Notes: generated by a model not told the origin, from the sequence alone. Positions 38,717 through 52,056 are shown, counted from the first letter of the stretch. The stretch: 64,000 bases of DNA from Oreocharis arfaki (GCA_013398015.1 VZRR01011463.1:1182651-1246650), one strand, 5' to 3'. Program-made: numbers and translations.

Positions 38717-38806
38717 ACGGGCCGACACCCGTACGCAGCCGAGCCCTGCGTGCGAGCACTGCTGGGTCTGGCAGTGTTTATTAACAGCTCGTGCGCAGAC
38801 GAGGCG
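38717..38806. promoter_or_regulatory. Isolated CpG-dense patch inside the large intron
   Basis: Eleven CpG dinucleotides fall within about 90 bp, in sequence such as GGGCCGACACCCGTACGCAG and CTCGTGCGCAGACGAGGCG, while flanking kilobases have almost none. It could be an internal promoter, an enhancer, or a young or unmethylated repeat fragment. No TATA-like element is convincing. Confidence 0.35.
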
Positions 38807-41785
38807 TTGGATTTGGTAGGTCATGCAAGTTAACACCTCTCAGTGCTGTGCTCCCGCTGTCTCCAACAAGCACAAGCTGTCGGGGACTTGCTCAGAAGAA
38901 AATACATGGAGATACCAGTTCCCTAGGGATTTCTGCATAGAGGAGGCCCTTTTACCATGCTCACGAACGAAGTATTGAGGCTGAGTAAAATACAGGAGTG
39001 CCTCCACATGGGGAGGGAAGGGAGGTTTGATTCTTTTTGAATTAATTATCTACTTTCTCTCTAGTACAGTTCCCTGCTTAAGTCACCAGACAGATGTTCT
39101 TTATTCCTCAAGTAACATTTCAGTCTGCTCCCTCTACAAAATTGAGAGGCAAAGTTTCACTCCTGGGGCTCCACTTTGGGTACCATTCATGATGAGTGGT
39201 GACCTGCGAGGGCTCTCGTGGGCTGGGACAGGGTGAGCTCACGAGAAAGGTGTAATTCAAGGTGACACACTGAGTGTCAACACTCTCACTGATCGTGAGA
39301 GAGGGGAAGGAACAGCAGCAAAATGAGCACAACAAAAGCTTTTCAAATAGTGTATTGAATTCACTTTGCTAAGATGTTCATTTTCCAGCAATAAAGACAA
39401 GCAAGCCAAGACAGAGAGAAAGAGAAGGTTTTAAAGAAAGGAGGCCCAGCTCAGCACTCAGAAAAGAGATTTTCATAGTAATTTTTAGACAGTGCTATCC
39501 GTATCTCCTGTAAAGTAGAATTAGCCAGGTCTCACAGTTACTCCTTGGTTTACTTTTAATTAGGCATGAGTAGGCAAAACCAGTAAAACCAGCTTACATT
39601 CAAAATTACTTTGATGGACACAGGAGCTCACAGGAGTAACAGCAGAGTGAACAAAAGGGTGAGATTTTAGAAGATGGGCACAGTATTTTGTCACATGGCA
39701 TCAGTTACAATCCTGGGAATAAGGATAATTAGAATAAATAAGGTAGATTAATTAGAGATTCATTTTCTTGACAGTACTTACTGTTCTTAGTCTGTATATT
39801 TTTATCACCTCTACACTATTTTTATAATGCCAGCTAGCATTTGTTTTGCACTGTATGAATTCACTCTACACAACACTGTATTTTCCTACTGGAATTACAG
39901 TAACTTACTCAAAAGAAACTTTTCTTCTTAAACTGTTAAATCTCATCCAATAGATTTTTGTCTTCTCTCCAATCATTCTGAACTTCTACTGTTCACCCAA
40001 CATTCAACATACCAAAATGGTAATTAAAAAGGTGTTTCTTTATCTGTTATGTAAGAAAATCAGGTAAGTATGTAAAGATGAACATGGTCCTACAGAAGTA
40101 AATAGTTAAGTAGGTGTATATTAAGCCTTTTACTGATTTGGGTTCTGAGAAATGTCATGAGAATATGAATTAATGCTTTACAAATATAGGGAATGTTTCA
40201 CTTTGAGTTAATTTCCTGTAAAATTTATAAGTGAGAAGACCTTGAATTCACCTTAAATGCTGCTTATTAATTTTAATGTTATTTGGCAAACACTCCTCTT
40301 TTCAGTAATTAATTTTCTCTTTGAATGTACTGTCAGGACCTTATAAAATTTCAGAGTATTTTAAGATTTTGATGGGTTGCTCAGCAACATATGAAAGTAA
40401 GTTGTGTTTAAATCTCCATGGCAAGTATCTGTCAATAGCACCTCTTGCGACAGGACATAAATCTCAATCATCTTTCATTGATTTTCCTACTTATAAGCAA
40501 GATAACTAGAATGTATTTCAGAGTCACAAATCCAAGCAACTGAAATATTTCCTTTAAACATATGTTTTGTCTTTTCTGTTTAACTCAGCTCAGAATTGGG
40601 CTCTTCACATAAAGACGTGTCTCAGACTACCTTGTCAGGAGCCCTCTGTGGAAGGAGTGCAAACCACTCTACACATGCTGCTGAGCTTCCAGTAGCAAAT
40701 CAGTAAACACCAGTCCTGCAAAGGCAAAGTGAGTCACCTTCTTTTAGTGAGTCTTTTTGGGTTTGTCTTTCAAATACAAGACCTGTTGTTGTGGGAATAC
40801 TTTGCTTTTGAGGCCCTGGTTAGCTTTGTGGCAAGCAGCTAGTGACCTTTTAGCTACATCTGATACCATTTCTACTACTTAGAGAAAGTGCTTAACAGGA
40901 AGAAAGACATTTGGAAACCCTGTACTGACATCTACTCATTTCCACCACTGCTACAAAGCACAGCTGGGTCTGGATTAAAATCTAAGTGATCTCAGAGGAT
41001 GATAAGAGCATTATGGTGGTGTGGCTTGGCTAGATGAAGAGATACTCCTCCTCTCACTGCACCCACCAGCCACGGTCAAGCTTAGCCTCTGCCTACAAAT
41101 GATTGCCTCACGTTAGATGTTTCAGCTTCTTAGCCTCCTGTGTTGATGTGACAGTACTCCCCAGGGAAGACAACCTTTTACTATTATTAGTTAGAGCCTT
41201 GACCCTGAAACTTCTGTTGTCAGCCCCTTAAGGACGCACAGGAAAACGGTGCCATGCTGCTGTCCTCTGTGAAGATGAGGTGATCAAACACGTTTAAGCT
41301 CCTTGACAGAAAAGCTACCCATACACAGACTCCGTGGCCTAAAAAGGGAATTAGAAAAATCCATCTGAGATGTAATGAAAACATGAATTAATGACTTCGT
41401 ATCCTTCTGTGAGTCCTGGCCTCAGCTTTGCTGATTTCTGTGGATGCCAGCATGACACTTCAGATAGACTCCAAGTAAAACATTCAATGAATGGCCCCAA
41501 CTTTATGTTCAAAGTGTCACGAATACAAAACTGGCAATTCAGGTTTGATGTGTTTTGCAGATTTTTAACTCTAAGAAATATTCAGAAATACAGGACTGAC
41601 TGTCACTTTGATTGTGTAAGTGAAACAGCAATGGTTTCCTTGGGGTCTTATGGGACTGAAGAAAGACCTTTTGTGTAGCCTCCTAACAGCAGGCTCCTGT
41701 TAACAGAGAGCAACACAGGACCGCTCCCCCATGACCTCAGTATGTAACCAGGCTACGTAAACACACTTAATTAAAGTGTAGTCAA

Positions 41786-41819
41786 CAAACCGAAACGGAA
41801 CAAAACAAAACAGAACAAA
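41786..41819 (+). repeat. Degenerate AAAAC/GAAAC pentanucleotide repeat
   Basis: The run of AACaaaCCGAAACGGAAC, AAAACAAAACAGAAC type units explains a Phe/Arg-rich minus-strand open frame here. It is a simple repeat only. Confidence 0.7.
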
Positions 41820-43424
41820 TCTGCAATGACTGAAACAAGTCAACGAACCTGCTAGGGACCAAAAAACCAAACCAGCCCAGCAACCCCAGTATCTCAAACT
41901 GATTTCTCAGCAAAAGATTTCAGAAGATGTTTTCGCAGTGGTTTCCAAATGAAAAGCAAGATTTACTGTTATTGCTCCTACTGAAGTTTTCAGAGACAAA
42001 ATGTTCAAAACTAGTTAATGCTTTCAAAGGGAAATAAAGCTGCTTTTTTTTCCTGCTGGCTGCCAGTGTTGACACAAAACTCGCTCTTGACCGGGCTCCT
42101 GAATGCTCAGCAAGCTCAGCAGGGTGGTGTAGTTGTTTTGTTTATTTATAAGCGTGGCAAGTTTCCTACTGTAGCAGCTACCACATTTAAATGATCTTGG
42201 CAAGCGAGAGGGCATACAGGATACATTCTGAAGAAGGACCATGTGATTGCCTGGCAGGCAATTTCCTTTTCTTTTAAAGCCCTAAACACATCTTTTCAGC
42301 CTCTGCTAAGTGTTACTATTTCTGAGGATACTTGAAGCAGGTAAAATGGCAGGAGTGCTAAAAGCGAGACAAACAAGGAGTCCAGAAAAAAGCCTCACAC
42401 TGACCTTGAGGCAGAATACTGAGGGCTCTCCAGGCAGGTTTTTCTTCCTCAGTACAACCACTCATGGCAGACAAACACATTACTTAGAATTTCTGCAAGG
42501 TATTGTAAAAGTCATAGAATTTTAGCATCCCAGAAAGCCCAAGAGGAAGTCTTTTGAAATTTAAGGAGCTTTTTCCTGGATCCATAGTAAGTCTACAGTC
42601 CTCTAAATGTACCTGAATTGACTTTCGGAGGAAGCAGGAATGCCTTTCAGACCAAGCATATATAAATGCAACACCTAGTTGTGACAGAAGCGAGAAAAAA
42701 ACCAAATCCAAGTTACTTGCAAAGTTTACAGCATTTCAAGTGCTGCTTGAGAGTCAGTAAGGCTGTGACCAATGGCCCCAGAAAGGACAGTGGTGCTGAA
42801 GCACCAGGTAATGGACGTCCCAATGAATGCGTCTATAAGAAGACTTAGTCTCACATTTTAATGAATTCTTTGCCATTTTTCCTGTTTTCCAGGCAAGAAG
42901 TCAAGGGGTTTTGTATGGGATTGCATGTTGCTATGGAAGCTATAAAGGTTTCATGCTCTGTCTTACTGCAAACATTTTGGGCTGGTTTTACCGCTTCCCT
43001 ATTTCACTCTTCTGCACACTCCTCAGCACCTCAGAAGAGCAAAGCATAGTCATGTAATTTTCATAATCAACTAATACTCACCGCAAATCCAGCAGGGTAA
43101 ATGCACAGTGCTTCTGTGCAGGCCAAACATCTCACACACCCCCTCCACTCTGCTTTCTCTTTTCTTAACATACAGAGGAAAGGGTGAGTTCTGCAGTGCT
43201 TGGGGAACACTTGTCCCTGAATGGTGCTATTTGAGTTGATGGAGGAAGCAAACCACGGAGTTGTGAGTCCCTCTCTTAACTGTGCCCTCCTGGCCAATGC
43301 TTCTCATCTGCACAAGCAGAGCTCACCTCGACTGCCTGCACTGGGGGGGCCTCTGTGGCAGATTCATCCTGGCCACTTGTAGCTTCAAAACATGAAGGCC
43401 GCATTTTTCATATCACCCAGCATC

Positions 43425-43690
43425 ACTCAGCAGCTCATGCTGGCCATGAGTTAGCTATTTAATATGATTATGATGGGAAACTCCAATTAGCAACTAATGA
43501 ACATGCTAATTTCAAATTCCATCCAGACAATGTAGTGTAAATTCATGCTATTCATTGATCAGTGCATCGATCACTTGTGATTTTGGGAGGAAATCAGCTA
43601 GTGAAACTGCTTAAAAACCCCTCATTGTGAATGTCAGCCGCATCTCAAAGTAATTTAATTTTTAAATTTGCTCTAGACATCTTATACAAA
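43425..43690. promoter_or_regulatory. Candidate conserved non-coding element
   Basis: This AT-rich but complex block is dense in homeodomain-like cores (CCAATTAGCAACTAATGAAC, ATGCTAATTT, TAATTTAATTTTTAAATTTG) and includes TGATCAGTGCATCGATCA, with overlapping TGATCA and ATCGAT palindromes. It has no repeat signature or coding frame and lies 1.6-1.9 kb downstream of coding exon 2. Its appearance is that of vertebrate enhancer-type conserved sequence. Conservation itself cannot be judged from one sequence. Confidence 0.25.
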
Positions 43691-45312
43691 GGAGAGTTCC
43701 AAAATGATGCTTCCCCACCTCAGATTGAGAATTAAACTACAAATGCTTCGTGCAAGCCAGCTAGTTCCTAGCGTCCACATTCAATAAGAAAGTGCATTCA
43801 GAACTGGGATCCTGCTGGCTACAAACCACTTTACAAACTGATCTACAAATGAAATGCCATCTAGGAACCAATTCAACAGCTGCTGAGATTCAGCCATTTC
43901 TGAAACAAACAGTGACAATTGCTTACAGGATCTTAAAGCAAAATGACACACAGCCAGAAGTACAGCACCAAGTGCAATCAAATGAAAATTACAAATTTCC
44001 ACAGTGTTAGAACTTGCTCTTAAAGTTATCCAGACCACTGAAAGTTTTGTCTGCTCTGAGATATTCTTTATCATGTTGATTAACTACTAAAACCAAGCCA
44101 AATTAAAGGTCTTCTGTTAGCATGTCCTAGCTCTCAGAAGTACAATTTATTTTCCCCTGCCAGAGTTTTGGAAAGTTTCAAGGTGATATAATTTTGGAGA
44201 AAAAAAGGAAAAGCTGTGAAAAAAGCCAAACTTCTTCATTCCTGCTTTATTTCACTCTGTAGAGTCTCTCAGCAAATACTATTCCCATCTTGTGAAAAAT
44301 AATGCACCACTCACACCTGCTCAGTAAGCAAGCCTGTTTTATGTAGTTGTGAACTAATATAATCAGTAATTATTATATTGACGTTAGAAAGGTATAGGTA
44401 GCAGTGTTTGATAACGGTTTGTGGATGGTCTATTTGTTGTTGAGTGAGCTATAACTTACAGTCCCAACAGGCACTGAAATGAAGGAAAATCCTCAGGTCA
44501 TTTGTGTACTTTTACTAGTAGTTTGTACCGAAATTCATGTGTTTGTAAGAGCTATTTTTATAAGCACTTGTTTGTTCATTCACTTATCTTCAGCCTCATT
44601 AAAAATTAGCATATTAAGCAGATAAAGTGGAATTCAGGTTGGTCAATTTTGTTTCTGCCTTTAACAACTACCAACAATCTGAACACGAACATGACATGAG
44701 TCCCCATACTCAGTACAGAGTCAACACACAGCCGAGATATGTGCATTACTAAAAAACAGCCTCTCCCTGTGGAGCCACACAGTCTTTTTGCTACAGTCAC
44801 AAGCCATTTGTGATGGAATAACCAGAAGCCAGCTCCTGATACCAATTACACTGGTCTAATTTACCTGTCATCAAAGCAGTGACTTTTGGTTTACCTCACT
44901 GTAATGGCAGAGTCTTGACTAAATATTCCATATACACAAACCACATAAACATAATACTCCTAGTAAGTGAGAACAAGACTAACATCTTAATGTGTTTATT
45001 TCCATTTGTAGCTTGCATGGTGAAGGTATTGCAATGATAAGCGCTTTTTCTCATGTCCTCCTTTATTTTCACCCTTGTTCTTCAAGAGGGTTATTGATTT
45101 CTGCCCTCTTCAAATGCTCTATCATCTGCTAAGTCAAAGGGGATCATTTCAGTGTTAAGGAGTGAATCAGGACACAACCCTGAACAGCAGAAGCAAAGAA
45201 ATGCCATTTCTGTGTGAGCCTGTTGCTGCACTAGCAGTGCTGCTGTATGTGAAGAACCCCAAACCTCTTCAGGGCCTGGTATCAAAGGCAGGTGGTGTGA
45301 AGAAGTGCCTAC

Positions 45313-45444
45313 CTGAAGACGGCGAGGCTCAAAGACCAGAGCACTAGCGGCTTCCTCAGTTCAAATTTTGCTCGTTTGTTCATTAGGTGCCGACCACCAA
45401 ATATAAAGGCAGCGTACAAAGCTGAAAACAGGAATGATTTCTTC
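45313..45444 (-). CDS. ELOVL6: ELOVL6 coding exon 2 (132 nt)
   Basis: Seen: acceptor ctttgttttgcag|G (AG at 45446-45445) and donor TTCAG|GTAGGC (GT at 45312-45311). The first base completes a split codon, expected to be TG|G Trp. The last two bases, AG, begin the Ser codon finished in the next exon. The 43 whole codons read KKSFLFSALYAAFIFGGRHL, MNKRAKFELRKPLVLWSLSL, AVF. This is the first membrane span, a basic loop (MNKRAKFELRK) and the start of the second span. Known: it corresponds to residues 31-73 of mammalian ELOVL6, with a Thr-to-Ser change in WSLSLAVF. The preceding coding exon, which should carry about 30 residues starting MNMSVL, was looked for upstream and not found, so it most likely lies beyond the window. 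Confidence 0.95.
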
Positions 45445-46715
45445 CTGCAAAACAAAGCCAAAAAACACCTGTCAAATGTTTAATTAGTATTAGACACACA
45501 ACAGAGTCACATATGAACATCACTGATAAGGGCTTGTGTGCTTCCTTGAAAGGAAACTCTTTTGGAGACATTCCTGTATCCCAGCTGAGCTTATAGTTTC
45601 CTTATGAAACTACATGCCTGCACACAGTCAGGGCTGGGTGAAGGCAAAACTGACCCTGGGGAAGTTGTGGAAAAGGACAGACAAATTCAGCTCCCATTCT
45701 TTGCCAGTTTCAGAAGACTGAACTTCTGTGAGGAGCAGAATAGATATTGCAGAGCCCAGACACACTTCTGCAAGCAAAACACGGCTGGTACTTGAACCAG
45801 CTGATCACATTTTGAGCCTCATTTAACTTTTTCACAAAAATTTTTGTTTCCTACAGGATCCTCCCTAAGTGGCAATTTAATTTCCCATTACTTCCTCTAA
45901 GAAGACACTTAAAGATCATGAGCACTGCAACACACCATGGTGAGCCCCACAAGAAGCAGAGAACCATTGAGGAGAGGTCAACAGCCCCATTAAGCAGCAG
46001 GACCACGCTGGGTGGCATCGCCCTGTGGCATCATCCTGCCTGTGTGTGCTGGTTCAGGAAATCCAGAGCATTTGCTGAAAGTTCAAGCAGGGAGCTCTTA
46101 AGGAACTTCAATCATACTCTTCAAATTGCAAGTTTTATTTTTAAAACTGCCTGATAGTAGTTCAGCTCAGCAATAATCACCAAACATTTGAACTCTGCCA
46201 CTGTAACTCATTGTAAATCAACCATTAGAGGTCAAAAATAGACTCAGCCTGGGATTCCTTCCCACACACCACAATATTACACTGACTAAGACTTAATGAT
46301 GTACACCATTAATGGTGGCCTAACTGGAAGGGTATCTATTCAAGAATAGAATTTTTCCTACATAATTTATCATTACATTTACAAATATAGGGTGGACTAT
46401 GGTTTTGCACCAGGAGGTTCTGGTTCCTATTGTGCCCCAAGAAAGAATGACAAATACCCTCAAGAAAGGTAACTACTTCACTAACATCACAGAAAAGACA
46501 GCAGCAGGCTACAAGACCTCTCGTTCCTTCTGACACTGGAATCCCAAGGGCAGCGGCAGCAGCAGATAGTGTGCCATGCCCTATGATCAGGGCACAGCAC
46601 ACTGCCCAGGCTTCCCACTGGGAGAGAGGCTCACCCACATTGTGGTCTTCAGAGTTTTCACTGGATTTTCAAGTGGATGTTTAAATGATAGTATGTTGCT
46701 TCACCTCAAGAGATA

Positions 46716-46920
46716 GACAAGTATGTGCCGTGGTGTCACTACTGGTACCACGTGGGTGCCACCTCCGGGCTCTTCCACTATGATTGGCCAGCTGAGGCTA
46801 CCCCGTGGCAAGGAATCTGTACAGCACAGCACGGTCCTGAGGGCCAAGCACACAGTGGCACGGCACAGCACGTGCCTGCGCCACCTCAACGCAGCTGGTA
46901 ACGGATCATGAGACCCTCGA
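46716..46920 (-). promoter_or_regulatory. CpG-enriched block with E-box and CCAAT box upstream of coding exon 2
   Basis: Seen: CACGTG at 46749-46754, an inverted CCAAT (ATTGG on plus) at 46783-46787, and about ten CpGs over 200 bp, some 1.3 kb upstream of coding exon 2 in the sense direction. Known: ELOVL6 is transcriptionally induced by SREBP-1c, which binds E-box or SRE sites near NF-Y (CCAAT) sites, and by ChREBP. Inference: a possible intronic enhancer or alternative promoter. The main promoter should be outside the window. Confidence 0.3.
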
Positions 46921-49489
46921 TGGCCAAGAGTCTTCCTGGAAGGTTCAGAAAAATTAAGAAAAGCTGTAGCACATCTGACTGGAAATACAAGGAAAGCACA
47001 CGCAACCTTCGATCAAGATAAATGAACTGAATTTATGTAAGTTTGAAAGCTAAGTGAAAATTAACTCCAAAGAGATAGATGTGTATCAGACAAGTGCATT
47101 CTGCAGTATGCCATTTTCTGCCCACTTAGAAACTCTGCGTCTACTGATGTATTTATAGCTCTGTGTTGTTAAACACAGGGAACTGCATGAAAATCCACCT
47201 GATGCTCTGAGAAGGGAGGACCCAGTGCCTGTAGTCCACTAGGTGAGCTTTAGCATCCATGCTGGTAAAAGCCCCAGGAACACCAAGAGGACCACAGAGC
47301 CAGCACCCTCTCACCTTATGCATCTAGATGGTCTAATTGTCATGGCAATGGTTATTACAACCAGGTTTTGAAAACCACAAAGCCTCAGCCCTTATTCATA
47401 TAATAATACAGAAAAAAGCATTCATTTTTACTTCCCTGGTCAGGGAAGGGACAGAATCACCAATTTGATAGTATGACTGCAGTTTAGCTTGGCTGGAGAT
47501 CAGTAAATATTTGTTAACCAGTTTGGGTAATGATGAACCACCTCAAGCTTGCTCGGACTGAACCACTTGTTTAGACAAGATTTATGGGTTACAAGATAGA
47601 AGCAGGCTCTCAGAGTGAGTTTGGACTGCATTCCCATCTCCTTCCCTCTGCAGCCTTTTCAGCAGCAGTGTGAAATGGAGCCCACTGCTGCCCTGGGCAT
47701 GGGTGAGGGAAGGAAAGGGACTGTGATAGACCCACAAGCTGCAGTCCCATCTAGGCTGCTCCAGGGCACTGGGAGAGATGTCTGCTCGGCCTGATTCTGC
47801 CCCTTCAATCCCACAAAGTCTGGGCTTGCAGCGCTCAGTGCAGACAGACAGCAATGCACATGGCAAGGTATGGACATACACGTACACACACACGGCCACT
47901 CAAGCTAGGTCACGTGCAGGTGCCACACAGGAGGGACCCTGCAGCCCCACACCACAAGGGAGGTGCAAACCCACACTTCAGAACACTGCAGTGAGTCGCC
48001 CATGCCAGAGACAAGAAATATCTGTCTTGCACTAACCCATGCATGGATCTCCAAAGCAACTGAGAGCAGTGCAGGATGACATCCCAAGAAGTGCAAGGGA
48101 AAAGAATGCAACACAGTGCTGCCATGAAGCTGTCAACACGGCACAGGCCGTGCAGGCTGGCACAGGAGGATGTCAGGATTCAAGAGCAGTAGCTAGAGAC
48201 ACCTTGCAGGAAGGCAAGCTGGAAGCAGTTCAGTTCTAGATCAAATACAACCAAGACTTCAAAGTAATGGTTCAACTTCAGTTCCAGCTCAAGACAAAAA
48301 AAGCAGTCTGAATGAGTTAGCAGCTCAGGTCTATGCTCTCTTTGTCTCCACTTCTTCCTGAGCCAGGCAATCTATATATCTACACCAAGTAACATTTCAT
48401 TTTGCTTCTTATTGGTTAAACTCTCTTTTGTGAGTTCAGTCAGTTTATTGAGGTCAATACTTACATTACAGTAAATTAGAACTGAAAAATTTTAGGTCAC
48501 TTTAGAGCTTTGTAATGAGTACAGCATTATTTACAATGATGGTAAACTGTACTCCCAGAGTATGTAGCTTCGTATCAGCAGTGGCAAACATGACAAGATT
48601 TGACTGCACACATGATGTGAACTGCAGAGAGCAGCTGCAAGCAGTTTCAGACACGGAGGGACACAGTAGTATTATCTCCCATCAGAGGTAAGAACAATAC
48701 TGAACAATGATTAGGCTGATTTTGAAATCATCACTGTTTTGATGCCTGCTACTTTTTGCACTCAAAGGACTTTGAATTTTCCCCACTTTGCAGCACAAAA
48801 ATGGTTAAAAGAACTGGGCAGGCCAGGTGATAGAGTTACAAATGAGTTGCAGAGGTATGTACTCTTAAGATAATCTGATTAACTGCATTAGACTGGTATT
48901 AAGCAGCTTCCTACCAATGTTTTTATGATGGATTTTTCCAAAGGTTCATGACTACAGTCTGGTCCTGGGCTAGTGACACAAAGCAATGGCAATCTGATAG
49001 AATTCAATTAGATCTGATACGATTTTAGCCAAAAGAGAGTAATTTTGAACAAGCATTTTGAAAGACTGAGGTCTGGAGCTGTTCTGGAGCAATGTAACTT
49101 TTCAATACTATTACTTGAAGAGAAACTAAATAGAGCAGAACAATGACAAAAAAAAGTAACCTTGAACCTGAAAAAATAAAATCCCTCAAAGTAATTCAGT
49201 AACAGACTTGCATCCAATAACTTAAATGTTAGCACATTCTTATGTTTGTCTTCAATTCTGTTCTGCAGGGTAACACAGTAGACATAAAGACAGGGCTGCC
49301 AAATCCTCCACATTTTTCTGGCATTTCTGTTTCTCACAGTTGTCTCCCACCTTCCTACATTTTCAGACTTCAGGGACTAAGTACTATCTCTGCTGAATAC
49401 AACTCCATGTTCCTCTGACAAAAGTTGCCAGCTCTTTCTCCCTTTACAGGTTTCTGGAGAACCTATAAAAAGCCATATTTGGGCTTACG

Positions 49490-50050
49490 ACAAGAGAGGG
49501 AGGCAAGAGGGGCTGCAGGATGAAGATGTGAGACAGATCTTCCAGGACAGTAGCTCAGAGGTGGCTGTATCGTGAGGCAAAGGGACAGGAAGAAGCTGGG
49601 AGCCATGATGGGAGAAAGAGAAGAGAAGAGAAAGGATGAATAAGCGTGGCAGCAAATGAGGGGAGCTGGCAGCCATGGGATTGGACGTGAAGCTGGGATA
49701 GCATGGAAGGCAAGGAGGCTTGAAGTCCTTTCTCTGCTGGAACCCCTGGAAGGGTGCTTCATACATCCATGGGCAAACCTACGGCAGAGGAACAGAGACA
49801 GGAAAGTGGAAAAGGTAAAGTATAACTGACAGGAAAGAGGGGAAGTATAACTGAGAAGAGAGAGGCAGAAACTGGGGATGATAAAGGAAGACAGGAACAA
49901 AGCTTCTCCTCATTTCCAGCCAGAGAGTCCTCCCCAGGAAAGCCCACTCAGGCACCAAGGAGTGACAAGAAGAGATCAGCCACCCAAGCCTCAGGCAGGA
50001 AAACACAACACTGGGAAGAGGCAGCAAATAATCCAAAGAGGAAAGCAGTG
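49490..50050 (+). repeat. Purine-rich low-complexity block
   Basis: Strong A/G bias on the plus strand over about 560 bp (for example GGGAGAAAGAGAAGAGAAGA). The bias suppresses stop codons on the other strand and yields a 145-codon Ser/Leu/Phe-rich frame at 49463-49900 that I do not regard as a gene. Confidence 0.6.
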
Positions 50051-50354
50051 GTAAACAAATGGCTAAGGACTAAGAAATCCTGACTCCCTCGGAAGTACTT
50101 ACTTATAAAATGCTGAAAGTGTAAGAATTACCACAGTATTATAAAATAAGGGGCCAAAGCCGGAGGGTGAGCCTCATGTGCAGCAGTGAGAGACATCCCC
50201 CCGTCTCTGATTCAAAATGAAATAGCCCTGAATATTGCAGTACTGCTGAAGGAGGTGGTTTTGAGCCCAGATGCACTGCTGCCATTTTTCCCCCTGAAAA
50301 TAGCAGACTGAGTCATTATTGTAGAGTTCTCTGATGTTAATGAGTAAACTGAAA

Positions 50355-50355
50355 C

Positions 50356-50389
<34 letters not shown>

Positions 50390-50390
50390 A
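50355..50390 (+). repeat. Compound (TA)n(TG)n microsatellite
   Basis: About six TA units run directly into about eleven TG units. It is likely polymorphic in length. Confidence 0.95.
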
Positions 50391-52038
50391 TTATAAAACT
50401 GACTATTTCCATAGGATTTTCCTTAATCATTAAGGAAAGTCCTTATAGAAATGCCCTAAGGACAACCTTATCATGGATTTTTTATCTTTTATCATGTAAT
50501 ACATGATTATCTGCATAACAGCATTTGGTAGGGGAGCAGTAAAGTGGTTTTAGCCCCCTTTCTACATTCTACAGGATTTTTTGAAGCTTTTTTTAATCAA
50601 GATGTATTTACTTTGCACATTCAAAGCTCATTTTTAAATTCACTACCACTCCTTCATACACTGTAAAGGGAGCACAACAGGTTAAAAAATCCCCACTGCA
50701 GTTGCCAGAGCAGAATGCTGCTGGAAAGTAAACAGGCAGTTTCAGGCTGCTGATGTTTTTCTTTTGGCCTTTTTCATCACAGTTTTACTGATGTAAAAAA
50801 AAAATAGATTTACTGAAAAAAAAAAAAGGAATAAAGGAATGTTTGGTTATATGAAATATAAGGGAATTTTCCTACTGCTTTCTCCCAACTGTCAACAGAA
50901 CATAACAACAATCACTTGTGTTTATGATTGAAACTGCTAACTTGAGAGTCTAACTGAAGTGCTTCAACCTGAACCCATGTGAATCACACACATACCCATG
51001 TCCACAGACCAGCCAGCAGGGCTGGTAGCCTTGGCAAAGTTACTTTCTCTCTGGTGCTTATTTAAAAATCACACATTCTGTATAAAAAAGGGTGTGAAAA
51101 TGCTTCTCAGTCTCTCAGTCTTTCTACCTCAGAAATACTGTCAAAGCAAACCTTTCTCTCTCTCTTCACTGATACAATTTTGACAGAACCGGCAAGAAGA
51201 GATCCAATGTGTGGATATGCCAGATCTGTGTATGAAAATATAACCTGTAGTCCTGGCTTAGATTTGAGTTTCTGCAGCTGCTTCCCACTGACCGTAGCAG
51301 CCTTCATAATGGAGAGAGAAGGACATACAGAAGAGGAAGATCTGTCTGATCCATGCATGCCAACGCAGTCTGATTTATTCCTACAGCTCAATATCCTTTG
51401 ACATTTATATTTAGCACAGCAATGATGGCAGTCACACACACATGTAGGTGATTCACTGATGATGGTCTTTGACGTAAAAAGCTATCAGAGAGCAAACAGG
51501 CATGTATCTCACACCAATCATCTGACTTCCCTTGATTTCTAAAGCTTGCCTCTCAAAAGGCCATTCAGCCTCCTTGTGACAGGTACTGTTGGATGTGCAA
51601 GTCTGCGCTTCCCCCAAGGCTAGAGCAACTCTCTAGGCACCTCTCTCCTGTTTGGGAGCAAGGGAAGAGGAGTCAGAGCCCTTGGAACACATATGGGCCA
51701 GTGACTGTTATTCCCCCACATGTGCCTTCTCTCTGGGGTCCTGTTCCCATCACGCAATTCATGTCATTACTGCCAGACAGTACTTGTGTCACTGCCCTGA
51801 CTCCTTAGCCCACAAAAAGGAAAGAAACATGGGGCTGGGAGCCTGCCAGGAGGACTGCTGTGGGAACTGTCCCAAGCACAACGTTGCTGAAAAGGATGGA
51901 AGATGAGGAAAACTTGCAGCTCCCTAAGTGCTTATGGCGGAGCTGAGGGGCAGCCTGAAGCTCAGGTCCCCCACTGCCCAGGTCAGGGTGCGAAGGGTGA
52001 GGGCAGCAGGGGCAGCAAGCTCTGAAGAGCAGAGCAAC

Positions 52039-52056
52039 TTTTTTTTTTTTTTTTTT
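52039..52056 (+). repeat. Poly(T) run, 18 nt
   Basis: A T homopolymer. On the minus strand it is a poly(A) preceded by sequence with no poly(A) signal or known gene similarity, so a retrocopy is not supported. Confidence 0.9.

Larger units (their letters stand above)
23894..45312 (-). other. ELOVL6: ELOVL6 large internal intron (21.4 kb)
   Basis: The intron runs from the GTAGGC donor of coding exon 2 to the TTAAAG acceptor of the 152-nt exon. It contains an avian ERV LTR fragment near 27.5 kb, two identical 63-bp repeats at 25.1 and 31.5 kb, a tRNA-Ile SINE at 33.1 kb, a CpG cluster at 38.7 kb and an AT-rich homeodomain-site-like block at 43.4-43.7 kb. The rest is unremarkable non-coding sequence. 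I checked the longer open frames and recognised none. Confidence 0.9.

Noticed and set aside
42505..42620. Possible CR1 3' end (GTCATAGAATTTTAGCATCC)
   Set aside because: The similarity covers about a dozen bases, and the expected downstream CR1 order is missing.
49463..49900. 145-codon Ser/Leu/Phe-rich minus-strand frame
   Set aside because: Produced by the plus-strand purine bias; low-complexity composition and no conserved motif.
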